Assembly (NCBI RefSeq): GCF_030732845.1
Contig: NZ_JASHKA010000033.1
Location: forward strand, 1 to 52,768
Direction: 5' to 3'
DNA: 52,768 bases
Source of the DNA: Roseibium sp. MMSF_3544
GTDB lineage: Bacteria; Pseudomonadota; Alphaproteobacteria; Rhizobiales; Stappiaceae
Shown: positions 26,299 to 35,537 of the stretch, piece by piece
How the letters are laid out: each line of letters begins with the position of its first letter
Position numbering within the stretch: position 1 is the stretch's first letter
Notes under the pieces: generated by a model
Told to the model about the DNA's origin: nothing
The model's input: the letters and a program-made list of their open reading frames with translations, nothing else
Databases searched by the model: none
Program-made: the position numbers and the translations under genes

Positions 26299-26385
26299 TG
26301 GTGCCCAGGAGAGGACTCGAACCTCCACGCCCATAAGGGCACTAGCACCTGAAGCTAGCGCGTCTACCAGTTCCGCCACCTGGGC
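26299..26385 (-). tRNA. tRNA-Leu (anticodon CAG)
   Basis: On the minus strand the acceptor arm GCCCAGG (26385 down) pairs with CCTGGGC (26309-26303), discriminator A is at 26302 and CCA is encoded (26301-26299). The anticodon stem-loop is CTAGC-TTCAGGT-GCTAG, giving CAG. The long variable arm (TGCCCTTATGGGCGT) is class II, as required for Leu, and the T arm has GGTTCGAGTCC. Upstream is a clear promoter. The 3' end faces the P4-type integrase, so this tRNA is the probable integration target. Confidence 0.97.
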
Positions 26386-26397
26386 TGTGAGGGGGGC

Positions 26398-26425
26398 TTG
26401 TAAGGGCCGGGTCAATTCTTGTCAA
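26398..26425 (-). promoter_or_regulatory. Promoter of tRNA-Leu
   Basis: On the minus strand TTGACA (26425-26420) and TTACAA (26403-26398) are separated by 16 nt, with the tRNA 5' end 13 nt beyond the -10 box. The GC-rich segment between them and the tRNA suits a discriminator of a stable-RNA promoter. Confidence 0.65.
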
Positions 26426-26561
26426 TCGGCAAGTGCGACTTTTTTTGCTCATTGGCCCGGAGCCCTTCACACCTGCCGCACAAAGGTCTAAGTAACTCCA
26501 TGAAAGGCCCGTCGACAGAAGCGCCGGGCCCTGTTCAGGACGCGACAAAGGGCATTGCAGG

Positions 26562-27536
26562 ATGGCCACACCACTCAATGGCAAACTCGTCACGGTTTTC
26601 GGCGGATCCGGGTTTTTGGGCCGCCATATCGTCCAGGCTCTCGCCAAGCGCGGGTATCAAATCCGCGCGGCGGTCCGGCGCCCCGATCTGGCGACGCATT
26701 TGCAGCCGCTCGGCGTTCCGGGACAGATCATGCCGGTCCAGGCAAACCTGCGCTACCGCTGGTCCGTCGACCGGGCCGTGATCGGCGCGGACGCAGTGGT
26801 CAACGCAGTCGGCATCCTGGCGCCCTCGGGCAACCAGACTTTCGACGCAGTACAGGCCTTCGGTCCGCGCGCGATTGCCGAAGCAGCGCGCTCCGCCGGG
26901 CTCAGCGCGATCACGCATATTTCGGCGATCGGTGCCGATGCCGACAGCAAATCGGCCTATGCGCGCACCAAGGCGGCCGGTGAAGCCGGCGTTCTGGAAA
27001 CACTCGCCGACAGCATCATCCTGCGCCCGTCCATCGTGTTCGGTCCGGAAGACGATTTTTTCAATCAGTTCGCCGAAATGGCGCGGTTTTCACCCGTCCT
27101 ACCGTCGATTGGCGGCGGCGTGACCAAGTTTCAACCGGTCTATGTGTGTGATGTCGCTGAGGCCGTCGCCCGGGCTGTCGACGGGGACCTCACGCCAGGT
27201 GCCACCTACGAACTCGGCGGTCCGGAGATCAAAAGCTTCAAGGAGTGCCTTGAGGACATGCTCGAGGTCACCCGGCGTTCGCGCACTTTGTTGCCGATCC
27301 CCTTCCCTATTGCGTCTGCCATGGGCAAGGTCATGCAGCTTTTCCCGGGTGCGCCGCTCACCGCTGACCAGGTCGAAATGCTCAAGACCGACAATGTGGT
27401 TTCAGAGACCGCCAAGTCCGATGGCCGCACACTGGAAGGCATTGGAATCGAGACGTCAACGCTCGCGACCATTCTGCCCACCTATCTGGAACGTTTCCGC
27501 GAGCACGGCCAGTATGATGCGCATCGCGCGGTCTGA
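26562..27536 (+). CDS. Complex I NDUFA9-like NAD(P)-binding protein
   Basis: A 324-residue atypical SDR of the NDUFA9 / complex I 39-kDa-like family. The Rossmann motif is GGSGFLGRHIVQAL near residues 14-27, then AVVNAVGIL, the ISAIGAD...SAYARTKAAGE segment in place of a full YxxxK active site, and ILRPSIVFGPEDDFFNQF, a strong family signature. Alphaproteobacteria carry it as a chromosomal gene, often near uppP, as here. The role is structural or NADPH-sensing in respiratory complex I, or lipid/quinone-related; catalytic turnover is doubtful. It starts just right of the tRNA promoter and marks the return to backbone genes. Confidence 0.88.
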   Translation: MATPLNGKLVTVFGGSGFLGRHIVQALAKRGYQIRAAVRRPDLATHLQPLGVPGQIMPVQANLRYRWSVDRAVIGADAVVNAVGILAPSGNQTFDAVQAFGPRAIAEAARSAGLSAITHISAIGADADSKSAYARTKAAGEAGVLETLADSIILRPSIVFGPEDDFFNQFAEMARFSPVLPSIGGGVTKFQPVYVCDVAEAVARAVDGDLTPGATYELGGPEIKSFKECLEDMLEVTRRSRTLLPIPFPIASAMGKVMQLFPGAPLTADQVEMLKTDNVVSETAKSDGRTLEGIGIETSTLATILPTYLERFREHGQYDAHRAV

Positions 27537-27643
27537 AGGGGCCTGACAAGGCAGCAGTGCGGGATCCATTCCGCCTTTTCATAGAGGCATCCGTTGCCGC
27601 GTCGACGTGATTCCCCTAGGCTTGAGTGTGCCGGGGGGAGCTC

Positions 27644-28897
27644 ATGTCGCCGATTGCCAAAATAACGATGGTGTTTGTCGTTTTTGTTGACCTACTGGGT
27701 CAGGGCCTGGTCTTTCCGATCATCAACAGCCTGATCATGGAGCCGAGCACCTCGATCCTGCCCACGGACACGTCCACCGCAGCGCGTCATTTCGACTACG
27801 GCCTCATTATCGGCATCTTCTTTCTGTCCTGGTTTTTCGGCGCGCCCTATATCGCAAAACTTTCCGATCAGATCGGGCGCAAGAACGCCATCCTGATCTG
27901 TCTGTTCGGAGCCTTCGCCGGGTATGCGCTGACCATCATCGCACTTTACGTGAACAGCTTCCTGCTGCTCATCCTGGGGCGCGCCATCACCGGGCTGACG
28001 GCAGGCAACCAGCCGATTGCCCAGGCGGCCATGGTGGACGGCAGCACCGATGATGAGGATCTCTCCAGAAACATGGGCTACATCATGCTCGGCATCAGTT
28101 TCGGTCTCGTGGGTGGACCGCTGATTGGCGGCTTCCTGTCCGATCCGATCCTCATCGGCAGCATCGCGAGCGTCAAACTGCCCTTTTATGCGTGCCTGGT
28201 CCTCGTCGCGATCGCGGTTTTCCTGGTGGTTCTCTTTTACAAGGAAGACCCGGCCGACCGGGAAGAGTTTTCGCTGAGGCCTGCGGAATTCTTCGCCACG
28301 CTCTGGCGGATCAAGGACTTTCCGCTCGTCATCCGGTTGTCGATCGTGCTGTTCTTCTTCCACCTGGCCAACGTCACCTTCTACGTCTTCGTCGACAACT
28401 ATCTCACCAGCCGGTTCGGATATGGTGTTCTCGGCAGCAGCTTCGCCATGATGACGATCGGCGCAGCCATCGCGATTTCGAGCACATTCCTTGTGGTTCC
28501 GGCGCAAAAACGGTTCACCAAGGAACGCATCCTCGCGGCAAACTTCATTGTCTGGATCCTGGCGACGGCGGCGTTCATCCTGTCTCCGGACGGGCCTTTG
28601 ACCTATGTGCCGATCTTCTGTTTCTTCTTTATTTTCGGCATCGCCTATCCGACCCTCTTGTCAATCTTTTCGGCGTCTGTCGGTGCAGAAGAACAGGGTT
28701 GGGTCATGGGTGTGACCATCGCGGTGTTCACATTCAATGCGGGCGTCATGTCGCTGGTCGGTGGGGAGCTGATCGGGATCAATCTCGACCTGCCATTCTA
28801 TATCGTGATCACCTGTGCGCTTCTGGCACTGGTGGTGATGTTCCTTCTCTGGAACAAGCCGGAAGTGAAGGCCTTGCTGCGCAAGACCGGCGGCTGA
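27644..28897 (+). CDS. MFS transporter (drug-efflux-like)
   Basis: A 417-residue inner-membrane major facilitator protein with about 12 hydrophobic segments. The loop 2-3 motif is KLSDQIGRKNAILICLFGAF, and ILGRAITGLTAGNQPIAQAA has the TM4-5 pattern of the TetA/multidrug-type DHA1 group. I chose ATG 27644 because GGGGGGAG lies directly upstream; GTG 27626 would only add six residues encoded by that SD. It is a single gene between the NDUFA9-like gene and a minus-strand DUF1127 gene. The substrate cannot be told from sequence. Confidence 0.88.
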   Translation: MSPIAKITMVFVVFVDLLGQGLVFPIINSLIMEPSTSILPTDTSTAARHFDYGLIIGIFFLSWFFGAPYIAKLSDQIGRKNAILICLFGAFAGYALTIIALYVNSFLLLILGRAITGLTAGNQPIAQAAMVDGSTDDEDLSRNMGYIMLGISFGLVGGPLIGGFLSDPILIGSIASVKLPFYACLVLVAIAVFLVVLFYKEDPADREEFSLRPAEFFATLWRIKDFPLVIRLSIVLFFFHLANVTFYVFVDNYLTSRFGYGVLGSSFAMMTIGAAIAISSTFLVVPAQKRFTKERILAANFIVWILATAAFILSPDGPLTYVPIFCFFFIFGIAYPTLLSIFSASVGAEEQGWVMGVTIAVFTFNAGVMSLVGGELIGINLDLPFYIVITCALLALVVMFLLWNKPEVKALLRKTGG

Positions 28898-28924
28898 CAT
28901 TTCCATGCCAGCCACCGGATCCGT

Positions 28925-29158
28925 TCATATCCAGTAATCCGCGCCCACTCGATCCCTGTGGAGCTTCTGGTAACCGCGTTCTGTCCGCATGAGGCCAATG
29001 TCCCGCAACTCCTCTTCATTCAAATGAGAAAGGGCACGGGCAGTTGACCTGCTGCTGAAATACCTGCGGAACTCATCGGCACATGCACGAAGAGCGGTAA
29101 GCAGAATGCCGCGGCTTTGCGCACGGCTGCGGAAAACGGTCTCAACTTCATAGGTCAT
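28925..29158 (-). CDS. DUF1127 small protein
   Basis: A 77-residue protein ending in the DUF1127 (YjiS-like) motif: LSHLNEEELRDIGLMRTE at about 43-60, after a basic helix (ADEFRRYFSSRSTARAL). Such small Arg-rich proteins in alphaproteobacteria affect RNA or phosphate/stress responses. The ATG at 29158 has GAGGAG immediately upstream, a strong SD. The larger frame running through it into the WYL gene is not a gene. It is divergent from the WYL regulator, with the promoters in the 147-bp spacer. Confidence 0.85.
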   Translation of the reverse strand: MTYEVETVFRSRAQSRGILLTALRACADEFRRYFSSRSTARALSHLNEEELRDIGLMRTERGYQKLHRDRVGADYWI

Positions 29159-29305
29159 CTCTCTTCTCCTCGGGGTTCGTCTCCCCCATTTCCTGGGGAC
29201 AAGGAGACAATGACAGGGCAATCCTGACAGCTGTGAGTCAGGTTTGATCTCGTTCTGTTCCAGAGATATGATTTTTTTTCGAACCAACCGGCCAAGGCTG
29301 TTTTC

Positions 29306-30334
29306 ATGAACCCGATTGAACGTGCGCTCGGCATCCTGTTGCTGCTGACAGGCGGTAAACTTGTCCCCGCAACGGTGCTCGCCGAACGGTTCCAGGTGTC
29401 GCTCAGAACGATCTACCGCGACATCGACAGGTTGATTGCACTCGGCGTTCCGGTCGATGCGGAGCGCGGCGCCGAAGGCGGCTACCGGCTGGCGAGCGGA
29501 TATATCCAGCCGCCTGTTGCTCTGACACGCAACGAGACGGCGGCTCTTCTGGCCGCGATGGCACTGGTGCGCAGCAGCCGGACTGTCCCGCTCGCCGACG
29601 AACTGACCTCGGCGGAAAAGAAACTGCTGGCCTCGCTGCCGAAATCCGTCCATGGCCTCCTGAAGGAAGCCGACCGGATCGTCGGCATCGAACCGATCCC
29701 AGCCGATATCTTCCATGCCGGCACAAAGGCGGAGCCAACCGAAGACTGGCAAACGGCGCTGGACGGTTTCATGGCCGGCATCCTGGACAGCAAGCGGGTC
29801 AGATTTGATCACGTAAATCCGTCGCGCAATGCCGTGAAAGCTCATGATGTGGAACCGTACGGTGTCATGTTCGACCGGGATCTCTGGTACCTTGCGGGGC
29901 GCTGCGTCGACACGGAAATGGTCAAGGTCTACCGGGCGGACAGGGTCCGGAACCTTGAAATCAGCGGCCTGTTCTTCCGGCCCGACAAGGATTTCTCGAT
30001 CAAGACCCTGCTTGGCGGGGCCTGGCTTTCCCAGGCCATGCGGCGCTGGGAACAGGAAGAGGAAATCGCAAAGATCCTGATCACCTCCGAACAGGCCAGA
30101 AAGCTGAGCGCGGACTGGTACTACCGTCACGCGGTCTTCACACCGGCGGCGGATGGCAGGATCCTTGTCCGCATTCCAAGCACCGACCGTGCCCGTATCC
30201 TGCCACTGGTGCGTTGGCTGGGCCCGGGCGCGGAACTGCTGTCACCCGCAGGATTGCGGCTGGAGCTCACAGGTGAACTGGCGGAACTGAGCGCGCTCTA
30301 TGCGGACGGCAAGCCGCGCAAAACGTCAACCTAG
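29306..30334 (+). CDS. WYL-domain transcriptional regulator (YafY-type)
   Basis: A 342-residue regulator with an N-terminal HTH_11 domain (ERALGILLLLTGGKLVPATV, then SLRTIYRDIDRLIALGVPV; residues about 5-50). A WYL domain follows at about 140-215 (HDVEPYGVMFDRDLWYLAGR, DTEMVKVYRADRVRNLEIS), with a C-terminal WCX-like part. WYL regulators respond to nucleic-acid or small-molecule ligands and are usually autoregulated. Its target here may be the divergent DUF1127 gene, but this is inference. The 3' end overlaps the convergent uppP gene by 9 bp. Confidence 0.9.
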   Translation: MNPIERALGILLLLTGGKLVPATVLAERFQVSLRTIYRDIDRLIALGVPVDAERGAEGGYRLASGYIQPPVALTRNETAALLAAMALVRSSRTVPLADELTSAEKKLLASLPKSVHGLLKEADRIVGIEPIPADIFHAGTKAEPTEDWQTALDGFMAGILDSKRVRFDHVNPSRNAVKAHDVEPYGVMFDRDLWYLAGRCVDTEMVKVYRADRVRNLEISGLFFRPDKDFSIKTLLGGAWLSQAMRRWEQEEEIAKILITSEQARKLSADWYYRHAVFTPAADGRILVRIPSTDRARILPLVRWLGPGAELLSPAGLRLELTGELAELSALYADGKPRKTST

Positions 30335-31132
30335 GAAATAGAGCCCTGCAAAGCCGGCAAGTCCGACAAAGATCCGCCACCAGGCAAAGGGTGCGAAGCC
30401 GTGTCTTGAGACGAAATCCAGCAGCTTCCTGACGACGAAAACCGCGGACACAAACGACGCTATGAAACCGATCGTGATGATTACGGCGTCGTCGGCTGAA
30501 AGGACATTCCGGTTCTTGTAAAGATCGTAAGCGAACGCCCCTGCCATGGTGGGCATGGCCAGGAAAAACGAGAACTCGGCGGCAGAGCGCTTGTCTGTGC
30601 CCATGAGCAGCGCACCGGCAATTGTGGCCCCGGAACGCGAGACGCCCGGAACCATGGCAAGGCACTGGCAAAACCCGATCTTGAGACAAAGCGACAACGG
30701 GTACTCCATCACGCTGGTGTAGCGCGGCCTCAGCGGCAACCGGTCGATCCACAAAAGAATGACGCCGCCGACAAGCAGCGTGGTGCAGATCAGGGCCGGC
30801 GTTTCAAACAGGACCTCCTTGATGAAACCGTGCAGCAGAACGCCAATGACTGCGGCCGGCAGAAAGGCAATCAGGATGCCGAAGACGAAGCGGCGGCTGG
30901 TGGCATCGCTTGGAAGCGTGACCGCAAGATTCCAGAGCCTGCCGAAATAAACCGACAGGATCGCCAGAATTGCGCCGAGCTGTATCAGGACCTCAAAGGT
31001 TTTTCCGGTGCTTTCAAATCCGAGAAAATGACCCAGCAACAGGATGTGCCCAGTGGAAGAAACCGGGATAAACTCCGTCAGGCCTTCAACGATCCCCAAA
31101 ATCAAAGCGCTGACAATCGTTTGGCCGTCCAT
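30326..31132 (-). CDS. uppP: Undecaprenyl-diphosphatase UppP
   Basis: A 268-residue integral membrane phosphatase recycling undecaprenyl diphosphate to the monophosphate carrier for peptidoglycan and surface glycans; it was also known as BacA because it confers bacitracin resistance. The N-terminal catalytic motif is EGLTEFIPVSSTGHILL (16-32) and the second is PGVSRSGATIAGALLMG near 165. About eight membrane segments and family-typical length are present. The ATG at 31132 begins MDGQTIVSALILG. The neighbours GST and queG are a usual alphaproteobacterial backbone arrangement. Confidence 0.97.
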   Translation of the reverse strand: MDGQTIVSALILGIVEGLTEFIPVSSTGHILLLGHFLGFESTGKTFEVLIQLGAILAILSVYFGRLWNLAVTLPSDATSRRFVFGILIAFLPAAVIGVLLHGFIKEVLFETPALICTTLLVGGVILLWIDRLPLRPRYTSVMEYPLSLCLKIGFCQCLAMVPGVSRSGATIAGALLMGTDKRSAAEFSFFLAMPTMAGAFAYDLYKNRNVLSADDAVIITIGFIASFVSAVFVVRKLLDFVSRHGFAPFAWWRIFVGLAGFAGLYFLG

Positions 31133-31334
31133 TTTGTGATCTGTCTCCCGTGGGATTGCTAAAATTCGGACTGAGCAGGTGGATCTTGCGACTCAGGCAC
31201 GGCCTGACGTGTGCTTAATTGCAGAACCAAAGCGGCAACGTCAAACCCTTGATAACCATATGTGAGGCAAACTCAGACCATAATTCCTGTGTCCTTACCC
31301 TAGTCTTGCCACAGTTCAGGCCCTAAACCCGTTC

Positions 31335-32027
31335 ATGCTGACGCTTTACCATCATCCGTTTTCACCGTCGTCCCGGTTCATTCGGCTCGTTCTGAGCGAA
31401 TATGGCGCTGCATTTGAAGAGCAGCATGTCGACCCCTGGGATCGGCCCCAGCAACTGTTGATGTTGAATGCTGCAGGAACCGTTCCGGTCCTTGTGGAGA
31501 ACGATGGTCCGGCGATCTGCGGCCCGGGGCCGATCATGGAATATCTCGACGAAACGCGGGGTTATGCGGTTGCTGACCGGCGCTTGATGCCGGACCACCC
31601 TGAAGCCAGAGCGGAAACACGGCGGCTGGTGGAGTGGAGCCTGATGAAATTCGACCAGGAAGTGGTCGGGCACCTGGTTCGCGAACGCATTTACAAACAG
31701 ATCATGCCCAAGTCTGCCGGTGGCGGCGAACCCGATTCCGCAGCCCTGCGCGTTGCCCGGGCAAACATCCACCACCACCTGAAATACTTCGGTTATCTGG
31801 TCGCCTCGCGCCGCTGGTTGGCAGGCGACCGGCTGTCCTTTGCCGATTTTGCCCTTGCAGCGGGGCTTTCCTGCGCCGACTATCTGGGGGAAGTGCCCTG
31901 GAGCAACGAAGAGGACGTCAAAAGCTGGTATGCGCGCGTCAAATCACGCCCCAGCATGCGTCCGCTCCTGGGTGAGAAAGTACTGGGCATGCCGCCCGCC
32001 GCATCCTATGCGGACCTGGACTTTTAA
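31335..32027 (+). CDS. Glutathione S-transferase family protein
   Basis: A 230-residue GST fold protein. The N-terminal thioredoxin-like domain is MLTLYHHPFSPSSRFIRLVL, with the active-site Ser in SPSSR and the glutathione gamma-glutamyl site around GPIMEYLDETRG. The C-terminal helical domain has RWLAGDRLSFADFALAAGLS, the conserved N-capping/hydrophobic-staple region. It precedes queG by 18 bp and is probably co-transcribed. In relatives this GST occupies the same position beside queG. The physiological substrate is unknown. Confidence 0.9.
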   Translation: MLTLYHHPFSPSSRFIRLVLSEYGAAFEEQHVDPWDRPQQLLMLNAAGTVPVLVENDGPAICGPGPIMEYLDETRGYAVADRRLMPDHPEARAETRRLVEWSLMKFDQEVVGHLVRERIYKQIMPKSAGGGEPDSAALRVARANIHHHLKYFGYLVASRRWLAGDRLSFADFALAAGLSCADYLGEVPWSNEEDVKSWYARVKSRPSMRPLLGEKVLGMPPAASYADLDF

Positions 32028-32045
32028 GCACCCGTTGTCGACGAC

Positions 32046-33188
32046 TTGGACAAGAAAACCCAAAAGCTTCTGGCTGACCTTGAAAACAAGGCAAACACAC
32101 TCGGTTTCGACCGTCTGAAAATCGCTTCTGCCGACAGTATCCCGGACGCTGGAGAGCACCTGCGTGCTTTCCTCGATAAGGGCTACCACGGAACGATGGG
32201 CTGGATGCAAGAGACCGCCGAGCGGCGTACCGCACCGCGTTCCCTTTGGCCTGAAGCCCGCAGTGTGCTCATGCTGGCGATGAACTACGGGCCGGACGAC
32301 GCCCCGGAAAACCATCCTCTGAAGCATCTCGAGGATCCCGGTACCGGCGGCATTTCCGTTTATGCACGTCACCGCGATTATCACGATGTCATCAAAGGCC
32401 GCCTGAAAGAACTGGCGGGCTTTCTGATTTCTCGGGCCGGTGGAGACGTCAAGGTTTTCGTAGACACAGCGCCGGTCATGGAAAAACCGCTCGCTCAGGC
32501 CGCCGGGCTCGGATGGCAGGGCAAGCACACCAATCTGGTGTCCCGCGAGCTTGGTTCCTGGTTTTTCCTGGGATCCATTTTCACGACGCTGGAACTGCCC
32601 CCAAGCGGCAGCGAAGTCGATCACTGCGGGTCCTGCCGCGCCTGCCTCGAGAGCTGCCCGACCGATGCCTTTCCGGCTCCCTACCAGCTCGATGCGCGAC
32701 GCTGCATCTCCTATCTGACCATCGAACATGCCGGCGCCATCCCGCACAAGTTTCGCACGGCGATGGGCAACCGGATATATGGCTGCGACGATTGCCTTGC
32801 GGCCTGTCCCTGGAACAAGTTTGCGAGCGCGGCGCGCGAAGCCAAGCTTGTCGCGCGGGACGAGCTGAAAAACCCCGACCTTGCCATGCTTCTGGAGCTG
32901 GACGATGCCGCGTTCCGCAAACTCTTTTCAGGATCGCCGATCAAGCGCATCGGGCGAAATCGTTTCCTGCGCAATGTCCTGATCGCTGCGGGCAATTCCA
33001 ATCGTCCGGACCTGGCTGACAAGGTTGAACGCCTTTTGGAAGACCCCGATCCTTTCGTCCGGGGGGCCGCGGTTTGGGCGCTGAGCAAGCTCGCCACCGA
33101 CAGCCATTACAGGTCGCTGAAAGCCACCGGCATCGCCACTGAACACGACGAGCGTGTTCTGGACGAGTGGCGGCTCGGCGAAACCTAG
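32046..33188 (+). CDS. queG: Epoxyqueuosine reductase QueG
   Basis: A 380-residue cobalamin and iron-sulfur enzyme that reduces epoxyqueuosine to queuosine at tRNA position 34. The ferredoxin-like motifs CGSCRACLESCPTDAF and CDDCLAACPW bind two [4Fe-4S] clusters. YHGTMGWM and SVLMLAMNYGP are N-terminal family segments, and the C-terminal HEAT-like tail (PDPFVRGAAVWALSKLAT) binds tRNA. The start is a TTG at 32046; no better in-frame start is near. It follows the GST gene by 18 bp. Confidence 0.95.
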   Translation: MDKKTQKLLADLENKANTLGFDRLKIASADSIPDAGEHLRAFLDKGYHGTMGWMQETAERRTAPRSLWPEARSVLMLAMNYGPDDAPENHPLKHLEDPGTGGISVYARHRDYHDVIKGRLKELAGFLISRAGGDVKVFVDTAPVMEKPLAQAAGLGWQGKHTNLVSRELGSWFFLGSIFTTLELPPSGSEVDHCGSCRACLESCPTDAFPAPYQLDARRCISYLTIEHAGAIPHKFRTAMGNRIYGCDDCLAACPWNKFASAAREAKLVARDELKNPDLAMLLELDDAAFRKLFSGSPIKRIGRNRFLRNVLIAAGNSNRPDLADKVERLLEDPDPFVRGAAVWALSKLATDSHYRSLKATGIATEHDERVLDEWRLGET

Positions 33189-33320
33189 AATTCTCAGCTC
33201 CGGATTCGACGTCACAAAAAGAATGCGCCATAGTCATGGAACGGCCTGAGACAAACAACTATATCTGAGCGGACCGTTTTCCGACGGTCTATTCTGATCA
33301 TCCGATTTGGAGCCAAAACA

Positions 33321-35486
33321 TTGTTTTTTAAGCCCACAACTCCATCCATATCCCGACCGGTCGGCCAACGTTCGAAGGTGCTGGCGCTCAGCACGGCAAT
33401 GGTGCTGATTTCGGGCACCGCATTTGCTCAGGACACAGGCAAGGCTGCGTTCGACGCTTATGCCGAGGGTCTGAAAAAACTGGGCCTGACCTTCGAAAAC
33501 GGTTCGGTCGACTATGATGCCGGAACCGACACGCTGACGCTTACGGACAGCAAGCTTTCCCTCAGCGGCACAATCAAGGACATCCCCAAAGAAGAAACCG
33601 ATGTCACGGGCAACGATGGCCCGACGGATATCGATCCATCCAAGCTGACGGATCTGAACTACGAGGTCTCGATCAGTTCCGGGACGGTTACCATCACCGG
33701 GCTAACCCGCAACGACGACACCTACACCTCCGAGAAGTGGGTTTACTCGGACGACACGGCGCTCGTGGTCAGCGGTGAAGCAGAAGGCGAAGGCCGTCTG
33801 AAGATGGAAGGACGCCTGTCCGGCATAACGGCGACGAATTACGAATTTGTCCTGCCGGAGCTGCCCGCCGAGGATCCCGCCCGTCAGGTCAGCCGCTGGC
33901 TCCCGTTCGTGAAAGCCTCCTTGCTGACGTCCTATGACGAAGTCAGGGTCGACAGCTCCGGGATAACCATCGAAGCCTACGGGACGGAAAACGGAGAGGA
34001 CACACTGGTGCTTTCCGGCACGGTGCAAATGGACGGTTACGTGCTTGCCGGTGCAAGAGACGGCCGGGTCGACGAATATTCGATCGATCAGGTCACGCAG
34101 AACATACAGACGCTGGACCCGGCTTCCGGCGAGATGCTGACGCAAACCACCAGCCAGGGAAAGACGATCTACAACGACATTGACATGGCAGGGTTCTTCG
34201 ATCTGTTCGACCCGTCTGTTCCTGAAAGTGGCCAGGAAAGGACCCTTCTCGGATCAGGATCGGCTGTGGATTACAAATCCACCCAGGAGGTTGGCGACGG
34301 TATAACCATCAAGATTGAAGCCGACCGCGCGACGCTCGACAACGTCACGATGGTCAAGCGTGAGAATGATGTGCTTGGCCTGCTTGACGATCTGCTTGAC
34401 CAGAAGGCTCCGTCTCCTGAGGAGCTGATCACCGACATTTTCCAGTTCTATCGCTCCTTTACGCTTGGGGATGCGCGCATCAGCGGTGTGTCAGTCATCG
34501 TGCCCATCGGACCGGGCCTGGAATCGGCAATCAAGATCGAAGAAATGGCGATGACCAATATCGGGTCCAGCGGCATTGGCGAGATGATGCTGGTCGGCCT
34601 CGACGCACCGAACCTTCCAGAAGGCGCTTCCGTGAAGCTTGACTGGGCCGCGATCGGCGACATTGAGTTCGCCGAATACACGCCGATGAAGGCCATGATC
34701 GCGACCCTCATGTCTGACCCGAACTACGGCGAGGACAACCCGATCGAAGTTGCGCGTGCCTTTGTGCCGAGATCCTTCGCCTATGAACTCGAAGGCCTGG
34801 ACGTGACCATTCCGGATGTGGGCCAGACCGCAATCGGCAAGGCCGAAATGACGATCTCGTCGACCGTGCCGCCGATCCCGACAAGTCTCCACGTCAGGAG
34901 CGACGGCATTCGCGTGCCTGTCAGTGTGATCGACGAACCGGAAGCGCAGGCACTGTTCCAGGCTCTGGGACTGGACACGGTAGTCTGGTCCGATGAGACA
35001 CGTTTCTACTGGGACGAAGCAACGCTTGAACTGCGCCTTGAGCGCCTGATGGTGGATATCGAAGGTGTCGGCCGGGCGGAGGCGTCTGCGCGCTTCGCCA
35101 ACGTTCCGAAGGCTCTGTTTGAAGATCCGGAAGGGCAAGGACAGATAGCGGCGATCTCCGCTCAGTTCGTTGACGCTTCGCTGTCCTTCAAGGACGCCGG
35201 ACTGGCTTCCAAAGGCCTTGAACACTTCGCGGAAGCCCAGGGGCTGCCGGCAGAGGTCCTGCGTGAAGTTCTGATCGCGCAAGCAACGGAAGCGACAGCG
35301 CCGATCCAGAACGAAGCCTTCACCAAGATGGTCACGGACGCGGTTTCCAAGTTCCTGAATGACCCGAAGGACCTGAGCGTGACACTGGCTCCTGCCAATC
35401 CCGTGCCACTGGCACAGATCCTCGGCAGCATGGCAGCGCCTCAAACGCTTCCGGATCTTCTCAACGTGAAGGTCGTGGCGAACTAA
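33321..35486 (+). CDS. Large exported protein of unknown function
   Basis: A 721-residue protein with a Sec signal peptide (VLALSTAMVLISGTAFAQD, cleavage about residue 36), so it acts in the periplasm or envelope. The start is TTG 33321 with GGAG 8-9 nt upstream. The mature part is acidic and dominated by predicted beta-strand segments (DYDAGTDTLTLTDSKLSLSG, SGTVTITGL) with some helical stretches near the C-terminus. There are no cysteines in conserved pairs, no membrane anchor and no enzyme motif. I recognise it only as a conserved-looking hypothetical of marine Rhizobiales. It is monocistronic, with a strong terminator 22 bp after the stop. Confidence 0.85.
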   Translation: MFFKPTTPSISRPVGQRSKVLALSTAMVLISGTAFAQDTGKAAFDAYAEGLKKLGLTFENGSVDYDAGTDTLTLTDSKLSLSGTIKDIPKEETDVTGNDGPTDIDPSKLTDLNYEVSISSGTVTITGLTRNDDTYTSEKWVYSDDTALVVSGEAEGEGRLKMEGRLSGITATNYEFVLPELPAEDPARQVSRWLPFVKASLLTSYDEVRVDSSGITIEAYGTENGEDTLVLSGTVQMDGYVLAGARDGRVDEYSIDQVTQNIQTLDPASGEMLTQTTSQGKTIYNDIDMAGFFDLFDPSVPESGQERTLLGSGSAVDYKSTQEVGDGITIKIEADRATLDNVTMVKRENDVLGLLDDLLDQKAPSPEELITDIFQFYRSFTLGDARISGVSVIVPIGPGLESAIKIEEMAMTNIGSSGIGEMMLVGLDAPNLPEGASVKLDWAAIGDIEFAEYTPMKAMIATLMSDPNYGEDNPIEVARAFVPRSFAYELEGLDVTIPDVGQTAIGKAEMTISSTVPPIPTSLHVRSDGIRVPVSVIDEPEAQALFQALGLDTVVWSDETRFYWDEATLELRLERLMVDIEGVGRAEASARFANVPKALFEDPEGQGQIAAISAQFVDASLSFKDAGLASKGLEHFAEAQGLPAEVLREVLIAQATEATAPIQNEAFTKMVTDAVSKFLNDPKDLSVTLAPANPVPLAQILGSMAAPQTLPDLLNVKVVAN

Positions 35487-35508
35487 GCCATAAAGCGTTA
35501 TTGAAACG

Positions 35509-35537
35509 AAAAGGGCGGCCAAGGGGCCGCCCTTTTT
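35509..35537 (+). terminator. Rho-independent terminator, left copy
   Basis: The stem AAAGGGCGGCC / GGCCGCCCTTT with loop AAGG is followed by a T-run. It ends the 721-aa gene. Its 3' arm and the following 12 nt are part of a 27-nt sequence repeated exactly at 45815-45841. Confidence 0.9.

Noticed and set aside
29159..30130. Long minus-strand frame (about 400 codons from 30130 to 28925) opposite the WYL regulator
   Set aside because: Only its last 77 codons (from ATG 29158, with a strong SD) encode a DUF1127 protein. The rest is an antisense shadow of the WYL gene caused by GC-rich third positions.
31944..32747. 267-codon minus-strand frame opposite queG
   Set aside because: Covers the queG iron-sulfur region in antisense; no family resemblance.
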